Position numbers and translations under genes: made by a program | Origin: Fratercula arctica | Lineage: Eukaryota; Chordata; Aves; Charadriiformes; Alcidae | NCBI GenBank assembly: GCA_947846985.1 | Contig: CANTUZ010000005.1 | Span: 5,594,501-5,658,500 of the forward strand | DNA length: 64,000 nt | Direction of reading: 5' to 3' | Shown: positions 1 through 11,024 of the stretch, piece by piece | Layout: the number at the start of each line of letters is the position of its first letter | Position numbering within the stretch: position 1 is the first letter of the stretch | Notes under the pieces: generated by a model | What the model saw: the letters and a program-made list of their open reading frames with translations, nothing else | What the model was told of the DNA's origin: nothing | The model's database searches: none

Positions 1-3000
1 TGAGGAAAAACTTAATTTAACTCTCAGATCTGGGCTTCAGAAGATGACAAACATCCCTTTTGCAATATTACTAGGAGTATTTTATGATAGAAATAGTTTC
101 TGTGGGTTAATTGTATTTTTGTTGTTGCAGTATTTACAAAGTGAAGGGCTTGCAACAGTAGCCCTTGGAGTCTTGCTCTTGTGTCTTGGCAGTGGACTCG
201 TTGGAAGTTGTCCAAGTCCTATAATTTGCACAGTCCTGTCATTTGTTATACAGCATCAGAACAATTTCCTCCCTCTCACTTCTCTGGCTGTCTACCACTA
301 ATTAAATGTAACAATTTCAAAGGAAGAATGATTTCTGCTATCAAAAATACTATTGTGCATGGTGATTGAGAGTTTCTTCTTCCTCCCTGATTTTTGTATC
401 TTCTCAGTGGGAGCTTGATCATTTGCAAGCATGATATTTGTCATGATGGCTGCTGAGGAGGAATAGGACCTTGGCCTATGGTCTCAGCTAAGAAGTTGTG
501 AATGATGATGTAAAATAAATATTTGTCTGCAGTAAACTGAACAGCAAAACATGCTGCATGAAGGCTAAGTTGCAGTATCTTGCTTTTCCATTTTTAACCG
601 CCCTGTCAGAGTTTAAGTACTTCTACTGTCAGAGGCACTGCAATTCTCAGAAATCCAGTAGTGCACTTTCTAGTGAGTGTATCACAGTGATATCCTATCA
701 TTTTTCTCCCCAATCCAAATGTTCATGTCTGTTCTTGTGATACGGAATGAAAAAGATAGTGTAGATCTTGGTGTGAGGGCACCTTTGCATGAGGGATCAC
801 ATATGGGAAACAGCAAATCCTGGGGATTGCCTACACACATTAGCTGCTTGTATTTCTAGCTGTCATTTTCTCAAAAGATTCAAACATAATCAAGGCTAGA
901 CAAACTGTAGAAGTGAAATGTAGAAGTTCTTTAGATGCTTGTTCAGTAAGGACACCCTGCAATAATATTGAAGACTTGGTGATTATACTCTCCTTTATTC
1001 CACTTCCATGGCAGTAAGATGAAGCTTTGTGTCCACCTGACTATTTCTAAAGCCTCTGTACTTTCTGTGCTACTTCAGTAACGAAAATATAGCTGCCTAA
1101 AAGACATCAGAGCAGCAAATGAGTAGGACTTCTGGAAAAATATCATTATTCCATTTTTGAAGCCCCTTTTTAATATGCTTGTTGATCATCTTGGTCAATA
1201 CCAAGACCGAAAACTTCTGCTGGGGAGATGATGCTTATCCAGAAGTATTGCTGGATATTTTGTTCTTGGAGAAGAACTGAGGCATTTTGTCAGGGCTCTG
1301 GCTACTTCCCAATTATTCCTCTTATTTTCATAGCAGCTGGTAACCTCAATGGCAACATCAACAAGATGATTTACTCTAAATTTGTTGAGACTTCTTTTGT
1401 TTGGAATGTCCCAGAGATGCCCTTTCAGCTTCTTTTCAGCTCCTGCATCTTCCAGGTTAGAAATCATTGCTGCAGCCAGGCTTTTTTAGCTCATGCTTCT
1501 CCTGACAGTGTATGATTGACTTGTTTGGGCAGCAGCTGTGTCCTGGAGGAAGGGAAATCCTGCTTTAAATGAGGGTAGTCCCTATTAGAAAGACTTACCT
1601 ATTGAAGTAAGGTCAGAGTTGGAAGTAGCAGAAGAGGTTCTGAGGGCAGATAGACCAGACTAGTTAGAAGCAGTGGAACTGTGACTTGTGACTGCTTTCC
1701 TACTTTTAAAAGGTTATCTTAGACACCAGCCTAGATCTATACCAGTTTGTAGTCTGCTTTACTCTCACTGAGCCTTTTGTTCAGCTTCGTTGAAGTTCAT
1801 ATTGTTGTAACTTTGTTTGTTTGTTTGTTTCAGTATATTAGGGGCCATTTCATATTATCCAGTACTAAGAGAATTTGCTTCTATTTAATTCTTCTGAGGC
1901 TTATGTATTTTGACACTGAAGGCAGCCTCTGAACAGTCAAAGGTGTCGTGCTCTGCAGCCTCTTCACCTATCCATAGGATTGCCTGTGGATAGATGACTT
2001 CATGTGCAAGGTGACCTCCTGGTTATGGACAGGTATGTGTTACGTGCTGTGGCAGACAGGCAAGGCTTGTCTAGGCATGACCTTAAAAGTCCTTAGTGAG
2101 CAGGTTTCTGTGCAAGCTTTTTTTTCTCACTTCTAATGATTCTTCTCTAATGCCTTGGGATTTTTTTTTTCCTCAGTTCTTCTAGGAGCAAACAAGCTGG
2201 AGTGTAGATTCCTGTAGATAATGTTTAGCCTTTCTCCTTTCAATGTAAATATTTTGTTGTGAGTATCTCGCTTGAAACTTAATTTAGAGGTTACATTTTG
2301 TCCATCAGTGGTATGCGTACTATCAAAGCTGCAGTAGGCTTTGGGGAAAAGCTCTGATGCATATCAGAAATATATGATGTTAGCTTTATTACGGGACTGT
2401 ACCACTCAGATTGCCACCCCTTACATCTGTGGCCATCATTAACTGTGCAAAAGGCCAAGCTGTAACTAACCAGTACTGTATCTGTGCTGGGGATGTGCCA
2501 GTGGCATAAATGGAGAAGACAGTCCAACCTTCTGGACTCGAAAGCGTAATGCCTTAGACTATCTGCCAGCTCAGATGCTTATTTGGGAGAGCAGTCATTG
2601 GCGTTTCAGTCATTGGAGCTGATATTTCTTACTCTCACCAGACCTGCAGAATGTTATTTTTCAGATACTTAGTGGCATCTGCATTGACAGCTTATGAAGT
2701 TCATGTGCATCTGACGTCTTTGGTACAAAGTGTCTTGAAGAACCGTAATCACTAGAGTGAATGATCAATTTGTAAGTGCTAGCAGTAGTGGGACAGTATC
2801 TTTACCCTTAATTTTACAGGTGAAATCCTTTCATAATCTGTATGGCTGAGAATTATAATACTAAACTGAGTCAGGACCATTGTTTTATATCTATTCTGGT
2901 CCCCTTTTAGTGATAATAGAGAATCTGTTTTCACACGTTTTGTTCTTATGCGCATCATATGCATAATGACACAAAGATAATTATCTTTGTGTTGCAGGTT

Positions 3001-4025
3001 AGTTCTTCCCTGCTTGGGATTCTTCTGCTTTTCAAAGTCAGCAGGCACTTCTCTTTGATTTTTAGAATTTAAGCTATTAAAAGATGTGGGCAGAACTCAC
3101 ATGTATCCAACAGTATTTCGTTTACCTGGAGGCTAGTTGTCAATCAGATGTAAAGCATCTAAAGGTGCTCCCTTTTTTCTGTGTGTCACTTCTTCCACAC
3201 TTTCACACATCCTAACTTTTTTCGTTTCATTTGCTTTCTTCTTCCCCTGCTCCTTCCTGCTTTGTGTTATGCCCTGAAACTTTTGGAAAAGAGGAATACA
3301 ATACATCTGTCCCCTCTCTTGCACAGAGTTTGAGCAAAACTCCAAGTTTCCTGCTGGAAATTCTCACTCCTCTTGAAGCCCAGCTGGCATTCCTGCTCTT
3401 CAGAAGTAGCTCAAGAGATTGCATTCAAAATGCTATTCGAAGAGGCTATTCAAAGAGGCCCCTTGGCCATGTCTCTTTTGGATCTGGGGTGCTTTGTCCT
3501 CTCACATCTCATTTAGGGTGTGCTTACCAAGAAGAGCTCGATTCAGCCCCATCCATTGTGACACCTGCCGATGTTTGTGGGCCCTTTTCAGCAACAGAGA
3601 CGAAAGGTGGAATCAGTGCTGGCCAAGGATTTCCGCAGTCCACTTATAAAAAGGAAAAATCTTTCTAATGAGGACTGATTCCTCCTTGTTCCTTTAGGTG
3701 TGTTCTCCCTTTTGAGTGCAGTAACTCACTATCTGGAAGGTGGCTCAGCAAACTTCCATTTTTCAGATAAGGGTTTGGATTGAATTTTCAGCTCGGTATT
3801 GCAGCTCACTTGCTCTCAGGATATTAGCATTACTTTGCCACAGTTATAGTTTTTCATATGGATTGGCAGCAGCTTTTACAGGCAGGCTGAACTTCATAGT
3901 AACCGAACTTAAAATGCACAGAATGAGAAAAATGCCTCTCTTGTAAGGCTCCTGCTGAGCTGATAACAGTCTACAGGAAGACATCTATTTAAACAGAAAT
4001 AAACATGCCTTAGGATGCTTGCATC
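1..4025. other. Unique intronic sequence, no element recognised
   Basis: I see no gene, RNA or recognisable repeat here apart from a short (GTTT)4 run near 1812. A 145-codon open frame at 3231-3668 (+) has no domain, no start context and no splice partners, and overlaps other frames, so I treat it as chance. Confidence 0.5.
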
Positions 4026-4065
4026 CTATTTTCAGCTTTATTAAGCTATTTTCAGCTTTATTAAG
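4026..4065. repeat. 20-bp perfect tandem duplication
   Basis: The unit CTATTTTCAGCTTTATTAAG occurs twice back to back with no mismatch. Each copy contains TTTTCAG, an acceptor-like motif. The identity suggests a recent local duplication or slippage. Confidence 0.9.
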
Positions 4066-6100
4066 AATGCTGTGTTTAATTTTTCCAGCATTTCCAGCCC
4101 CATTAATTTAGTTTACACGGCATTTGGATCAATTAGTGCACTTGATGATAATGCGCTATTTGCCTCTGCCTGTTTAAAACAAGAGAAACAAGAGGATGGA
4201 TTTTCAGTGCATTAAAGAATGTGGAGTACCTCCAAAGACTCTGATTAGTCCAAATGGCCAATCTCAGAGGCTGCCCAAGTGGAAACAAAAATTCCGTGTT
4301 GGGTAACTGTCCAGTGGGTCTATTTTCTCACTCCAATGACTTCTCAATTCTTCTACCAACACCCTGGCTTCAGGATTTTCCCCTCCCAATATGCATATAC
4401 TGATGAAGACTGTACTTAACAGGAATACACACAAGTTAATAGAGGTAGAGCCACAGTTCAGAAAAAAAAAAGAAATAAAAGGGTGAAAAAAAAAAAAAAG
4501 GACTGCTTCAAAAGCACAAGGATATGGAAAGACTTCCTGATGTGATGGCAATGCTGCTAGAAACCAGCTGAGATCCCATTCGGCTTTCCTTTCGTCAGCA
4601 AGCTTCTTTGCATTTTCTTCTTGGAGATTAAAACCCCAGCAGAGAAGGCAACCTCCCCAAACCTGAGCTGCATGATCTTACTCGGTGCATAATCAAAATG
4701 CTAATAGGTTAGATTTCAGCTTCGTTGGATCTCTGCGACCGACTGGATGTCATAAAAGGGGGTCAAAGTTACTCTAAATGTTTGTGTTTCATTTTTGTTT
4801 TAGAGAAGTGATTGCTATGAAAAGCAAATGTGAGACACAAATTTTATTATAACACTTTTCAAATACAATAGGGTATATCTGGTATAGTTTCAGATCCTAA
4901 TACCACCTGTTCCTACGCTCTGCTCAACAGTGTTGGCAGCATCAAATTGTAGTTATTAATGTAAAGCAATGCTTGCTACGGTTTTATTTGGGACATGTAC
5001 ATTACTGAAGTACCAAGTTGCAATATGTGTATTTTATCTGCCAGAGAATACGATTCAACTTGGAGGAAGTATCTCTATCTTTGCTGCAAAATTATTTTGG
5101 AGATTGTTACATTGTGTTATTGCACTGTGTTTTTTGCTTTTTCACGAGTGAATAGTGCCACATTTTGCCTGGATGGTTTGAGTGTTTATTGTTCCCATGG
5201 GATGCCTTGTTTATTTGTCTTGCTTCTGGTCTGTCACAACATTTTTAGTTTGACAAAGATTACAAGACTCGCCATGTGCAAACTTGTAAGTAATCTCATT
5301 TGCTTCACCAAACTTCATATGCAGCTCCGAGAAACGTTCCCATTTCACTGAAGTACCTTCTCAGCGGCACAATACAGATAAAGGTAGAGATAAGTCACTG
5401 TAAAAATTGTATTGTGATGCTGGATTTGTTGATTTATTCAACAATAACAAGATACAAAACAATAGGTGAATGACCTAGACTGAATTCCCTTGAATATCTC
5501 ACTGATACAGAAGTATTTTATTCCTTTATGCTTCTTTTGGCAACAACAAAAATCCATTTTCCCTTAAGTATCTTTGTTCAGCTTCTTAATGTCTTAAATG
5601 TGTATTTAAATGCCCTAATACTGGTCAATTAAGTAAATGTGGTTGTGGATCCTTAAGAAGCAGCACTTTTTAATGGAAATAGCAAAATCCCAGTCTTGTA
5701 TCTGATGCTCCACTCTAAGAAATGCACTGTCTTTATCTCACCCTTTGGTTTTGATGTTCTGCCAAACCCCTAGAGCTTGAGAATGACCGTGCTGGCTGAC
5801 GTGCCATATAGACCACAATCAAAAAGGCTTATTTTAGATAGACGTAATAGTCTGTGGCAGGGTGCAGTCACAGGCATGGCAGTCTGAGGAATCTTGCCCT
5901 GTTGCTGACACTAACTATTCTGAGGATAAATAGATGACTTCAGACTCTGGGTTGCCTTGCAGAAGAGAGGAACCACAACCCCGCCGGGCTGCGGGCTCCT
6001 CTGCAGTAGATTTCTCTCTGTAAAGGTTCAACGCTGCTCTCCATTACTTTCCTTAAGCCCGTTTGGTGTCTGGACAATCCCCAGAACTCTGGCTTCATAA
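4066..6100. other. AT-rich unique sequence, possibly conserved at 4066-4260
   Basis: No gene is visible. The first 200 bp are AT-rich but not simple, with ATTAATTTAG and ATCAATTAGTGCA (homeodomain-like cores). The rest has no recognised feature apart from A-runs at about 4460-4500. Confidence 0.35.
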
Positions 6101-6228
6101 TGACGTGTCAGCTCCTGAAGTCTTGACGTGTCAACTCCTGAAGTCTTGACGTGTCAACTCCTGAAGTCTTGACGTGTCAACTCCTGAAGTCTTGACGTGT
6201 CAGCTCCTGAAGTCTTGACGTGTCAGCT
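6101..6228. repeat. 23-bp minisatellite, five full units and a partial sixth
   Basis: TGACGTGTCA begins at 6101, 6124, 6147, 6170, 6193 and 6216, an exact 23-bp period. The unit is TGACGTGTCARCTCCTGAAGTCT, where R is A in three copies and G in the others. The array ends in TGACGTGTCAGCTGCAG. The near-perfect identity implies recent expansion, so copy number is probably variable. Each unit contains TGACGTG, which resembles CRE/ATF6-type binding cores, but any function is inference. Confidence 0.95.
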
Positions 6229-9200
6229 GCAGTGCACACAGGAATGATGCTCCTTTTAACTGGAAGCTTGCTTCCTGGCCAGTGTGTATTTTTATTTAAA
6301 GTTTTCTGTTTACATAACAGCAGCACACAGTTATTCTGATACTATTCAGCAGCAGCAGTATTCGTTTGCTATTAATGACTGATCATAGACACTGTAAGTT
6401 CTATTTCCTTTTGCTATGCAGTTATTCATAGTGTAGTTATTCACAGTGTAGAACAAACCTAGTAATTTTACTGAGAATTTTTTTTTTTTTTTGGAAAAAA
6501 AAGAAAACGGCAACAACATAACAATAGAAAGGTTCACAGAGCTGTTCAGAGAGCATCTTCTCCCCACACTTTGACTTGCTTTGTCGGTGTACATTAGAGA
6601 TGACTGCTTGATTGCTGCTCAGTCAAACCATACTTTATTTTTTTTAAAAGGTCAAACCTTATTTGACTCAAAAAGTGTCTTTAAACAAAATGACTTCTCT
6701 ACTCAGCTAATTGTGTGAGAATCAGGACTTCAGTTTTATTTTAATTTTCAATAAGCTCCATTTCATTTGGATGGAGATGAAGAGATTTCAGGTTTCTCTT
6801 CTCTGCCTGGGGTATTAGTCCGTGTGAGGCAATAGAATATTTAAGAACTTGTGGTACTGCTGCTTTGATTTTATTTTCTACCTGGCGTTTTTAGGTATGC
6901 TTTCAGCTCAGCACATGTGTAATTTGAAACACGAATGTCTTCAAAATAAAGAAAACTGTTGTGTCTGATATGTCTCCAGGCTGCATGTCTGTATCTGATT
7001 CGTGGCTTGAGTAATACGCTTTGGTGTTGAGTGAATTGTCGTTTACAATTATCCTTTGGATCCACTGATTTCCAGTGAGATACATGAAGACTAGGTATTA
7101 CATGAGAGAATATACTCCAGTGTATTATGTTTATGATGATTTTATGAGTCATGGTGTAGCGTTGCTATATTTCTCATACCCGATGAGTGACATTTTAATA
7201 CCGACCCAAGTACCAAAATATCACACCATTGCATTGGAAAGTGCCTTCTCCTGTAGTGTCATTTACACTGGATATATAAAATAAACATGACCTGAGGTAG
7301 TTTCCTTTTTAGTCCAGATTCTAATTGCTCACAGCATAGAAATACTCAAAGATGCCTTTGCATCAATGCATAAATCTAATAATTTTCTTTTCATCTTCAC
7401 ATACTTCCTCTGTAGCTGTCTGTTGATTCTTGAACCCTACTATTTTAAGTGAGTTAATTCTCACAGAAATGACTCCTACTATTTGTGACTTGTTTCAAAG
7501 AATGCATGCTTCGTGGAGCTCATTCACTTGTTCTTTTAAGATGGTACTTGTAGATTCAAAGAATATGTTTTCTGAAACTATTTTTAGAGCAAAGATTCTA
7601 GTGAAACCTATCGAAGCTCCGTTGAAGGGCATGATGTGAGGGGGCTAAGATTGTTTCTGTGTCATCAAGTCAGGAGCTCATCATCTGCTAGAGCTGCTGT
7701 TATCAGATTGCAGAAACCTTGATTTGAGGGATATTGAGAACAGAAACACGCAAAACTGCCTTGCTCTCCTTTATAGAAGCCAGTCACAGCAGGCAGCTGG
7801 AAAAGCTAACAATTAAATGAATCTTACCTTCTTTCATGTCACAACTTGTATGGAATTTCCAGAAATCATGTCATATAACTGCGACTTTGTCTTCTTCCAA
7901 ATCACTTCTTAAGCCGTGGTGTTAGTACGATGTCTGCCAAGGACGTGCTGTACAGCTGCTGTGTGGCTGTGGTGGATCCCCAAAGGCACTCATTTCAAAG
8001 AACTGAGAGACATACACGCGTGGTTTTGCCTGAATTTAATCAGGGAATATTGCAATTAAATTATGTTCTCTCTGTTCTAAAATTTTAAAAACATAGAGCA
8101 AAATGTAATTTTTTTTTCTCAGGAAGTGATTAAATGCAACATTTAGCCCAGACTTGGGAAGGAGGCTAACCTCTCCCAAGCCTAAGACTGAATTTCATTT
8201 TGTGGAAAAGGTTTTAGTATTAATATTTATTTGTTTTTTAGTAATTTCTTATCTCCAAACACTCTTGTAATTCTGCACTTCAGGATGCGTAGCTGGGGCT
8301 TTTTGGGGCATAACCACCAACTGTATGTTAGAATATATATGGTACGCACACGATCAAGTCTGCTAAGGGCAGGTGAAACTATTTGTTGTTATTTGGGGAA
8401 GCATGATATTATGAGCAAGTAGGAGCATGTGCTACAACAACAGAAATAAACACCATAGTTTTGCTGCTTCCCCACACAGCATTTAATGGGTGTGAAGCAG
8501 TTTAGTCACGATATCAGGGAACTGATACATCTGTTAAGAGAAATGCATTCTACACACCATAAAATTAAATGTTGCATTGCCAAGCAATAAAGCAAGTATT
8601 CCTGTAGTCGATTTTTGCAAACTAAACATTGTAAAATGATATTATAAGAAGGCGGTGCTGGAAATCTGTTTTGAAAACATATTCCATTAGGAACACACAC
8701 TGTACTTGATGGAAAGATTATGGCTACCATTTATGGTGCTTTATTTTTTCGACATGAAGAATATACTGTGTAGCGTTAGCAGACTAAAGCGTAAGAAGGA
8801 TATTTCACATTTATGTTGAACCTTATTCTAAATGAATCCAAAGTACTAAAATAATCTCAATGCATATGCTTTGTGGTGCTACTGAAGCGGTATTAGCAGG
8901 TTGCGAGGCAAACAAACACTATCTGGAACGTTTTGCAGGCATTGGGGAAGAAAATTTTGGCCAGACAAGCCACGCTTTAAGTACTGCACTTTTGAAAAGT
9001 TCCAGCGCCTTTAAGACATGCTCAAGCCAGTCGTAGAGATTTTTCATTACTTTGATTTCTTGAAGCACGTGACGTTTTGATGGGGCCCATACAGCAAAAT
9101 ACAGATGCAGCATCATTGAAGTGAGATTTGTGACCGAGGTGGCATTGCTCTGTGAGAAGTGACTGAGAATCTGCATTTCATCTTCTTTTCCCTTTACCGT

Positions 9201-9823
9201 TCCTCAACATGTTACTACCCAGTGACTTCTCTATAGAAAAATAGCAGAGAGAGGGAAGAGGTGGCAGAAACTTAAGTCAACGTGGTGCATGTCTCTAGAT
9301 ATTAGCTAAAATATTTGTGTCATTATGTGTGTATGTAAGGACACAAGTCAGCAGTATGGTCTTATAAATAGTGACAGAGATGTGCTCCTTAGAGTCTTGT
9401 AGCTTAAGAATTTAGGGGCTAAATTCTTAGTCACTGTGTAAATTGATATAGATTTACTAATTGACACTAGCAGAGAGCGTGGCCCCTTGGGTTTCTAAAA
9501 TGCTCTTGGCTCAGTCAAAGATTATACACACAAAGATTATATTTGCTTTTCTGCTCTTACTTGTTAAATGTGTTCTTTATTAAATTATATTTCTCTAGTT
9601 AACTCTGTTCTGAAAAAGTGCCTGGCAGGTTCAGGTTCTTAATGCGCCTTCCTCACTGGGGGGTTGTAAGGCTTAATTGTTGATAATCTGTAAAAGCTTG
9701 AGATGAAAGGATTTTATATAAAAGCAATGTATTATGATGATTATAGGGCTGATGGTGATGCATGTCACACCTGCTGTCAGGCCAGCTTGAGCAAAAGCAA
9801 TCTTTGCCTTTAGACTGAAATGT
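6229..9823. other. Unique intronic sequence, no gene recognised
   Basis: The stretch holds a T12 tract at 6479-6492 next to an A-rich run, but no mobile element or coding sequence that I recognise. An 85-codon frame at 8919-9176 (-) has no recognised family. Confidence 0.45.
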
Positions 9824-9828
9824 CTGTG

Positions 9829-10505
9829 TGTTGTGGTTTAACCCCAGCCAGCAACTAGGACCACGCAGGCACGCACACACCCCACTTCACCCCCCAGAAG
9901 GGTAGGGACAAGAGGGAGAAAAGGGAAACCCAAAACCTCGTGGCTTGAGATAAAGACAATTTAGTAGGTGAAACAAAAGCTGTGCACACAAGCAAAGCAA
10001 AACAAGGAATTCATTCCCTGCTTCCCATCACAGGCAGGTGTTCAGCCAGCTCTAGGAAAGCAGGGCTCCAGCAGACAAACAGTTACTTGGGAAGACAAAT
10101 GCCATCACTCCAAAACATCCTCCCCTTCCTTCTTCTTCCCCCATGCTTTGCATATATATATATATCTACACACACATATATACATATATATATACACACA
10201 CACACACATAGATATATATATAAAAAAGTATAAATGCTTTATATACTGAGCGTGTCATCATAGGGCATGGAATATGCCTTTGGTCAGTTGGGGTCGGCTG
10301 TCCCGGCTGTGTCCCCTCCCAACTTTTTGTGGCCCCCCGAGCCTGCTTGCTGGCGGGGCGGTGTGAGGAGCAGAAAAGGCCTTAAGTGCTTACCAACAAC
10401 CAGAACCATTAGTGCGCTATCAACAGTATTTCCGTCTCAAACCCAAACCACAGCACTACACCAGCTGCTAGCAAGAGACAACCCCATCCCAGCGAAACCA
10501 TGACA
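9829..10505 (-). mobile_element. Solo LTR of an avian endogenous retrovirus (ERVL-like)
   Basis: This 677-bp unit begins TGTTGTGGTTTAACCCC and ends CCATGACA, the TG...CA form of LTR ends. It is flanked by the perfect 5-bp duplication CTGTG at 9824-9828 and 10506-10510. A 5-bp target duplication fits the ERVL class. The start and the later GGGCATGGAATATGCC..TTGGTCAGTTGGGGTC and AACCCAAACCACAGCACTACACCAGCTGCTAG blocks match an LTR family I know from many birds. The usual sense orientation of that family is the complement, hence the minus strand. No gag, pol or env sequence lies beside it, so it is a solo LTR left by recombination. The interior is altered by an AT/AC microsatellite at about 10152-10226. 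It lies within the NELL1 intron, antisense to the gene. Confidence 0.88.
10152..10226. repeat. Compound AT/AC microsatellite inside the LTR
   Basis: Alternating TA and CA runs (CATATATATATATATCTACACAC through GATATATATATA, with breaks) form a compound repeat of about 75 bp. It sits where the related LTRs I recall are not simple-sequence, so it probably grew after insertion. Confidence 0.9.
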
Positions 10506-10510
10506 CTGTG

Positions 10511-10996
10511 AGAAAAATACCACTTTTTGGTACTTCTTTTTTCCCGATTGAAAAATCTGGTGGCTCTCAGATAAGTCAAAACGTTTAAGTCTATTCTTCT
10601 TTCTTCTGGATGAGCCTTAGACTTCAGGATAAAACTTATTTGGTGAGATCACTTCAGGTAAATCTGGATGTTGAGATCAATAAGTCTTTTGCCACTGGGA
10701 AAATGAAAATAATTGCTAGAAATTGTCTTTTTTTCTTCTTTTTTTTTTTTGAAAACTCTGCTTTTGTGATAATATTTTAGCTACTGAAAAACTTTCCAAT
10801 TTAAAATGCAGATAAGCACTGAGATTAATTGTGTCCTATTAATAGTTATTTGCATTCTCTTTTCAATCCAAGAAATGCAAAGGTCAGAAGAAGTGTACTA
10901 GAGTGCAAAAGTTATCCAGACCCAAAAGAATCCATTATTTAGTGCCGTACATTTTAGCAGTGTGTTTGACTCTCTCTTCCCCCACGTCTCCAACCG
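10511..10996. other. AT-rich unique sequence, no feature seen
   Basis: Apart from an interrupted T-rich run at about 10729-10751, I recognise no gene or repeat between the LTR and the C tract. Confidence 0.4.
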
Positions 10997-11024
10997 CCCC
11001 CCCCCCCCCCCCCCCCCCCCCCCC
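10997..11024. repeat. C28 homopolymer
   Basis: There are 28 consecutive C residues, followed by a CT-rich stretch. The complement is G28, able to form quadruplex structures. The exact length may be uncertain in any assembly because such runs are error-prone. Confidence 0.95.

Noticed and set aside
3231..3668. A 145-codon plus-strand frame
   Set aside because: No recognisable motif, no flanking splice sites in frame with NELL1, and no cysteine pattern.
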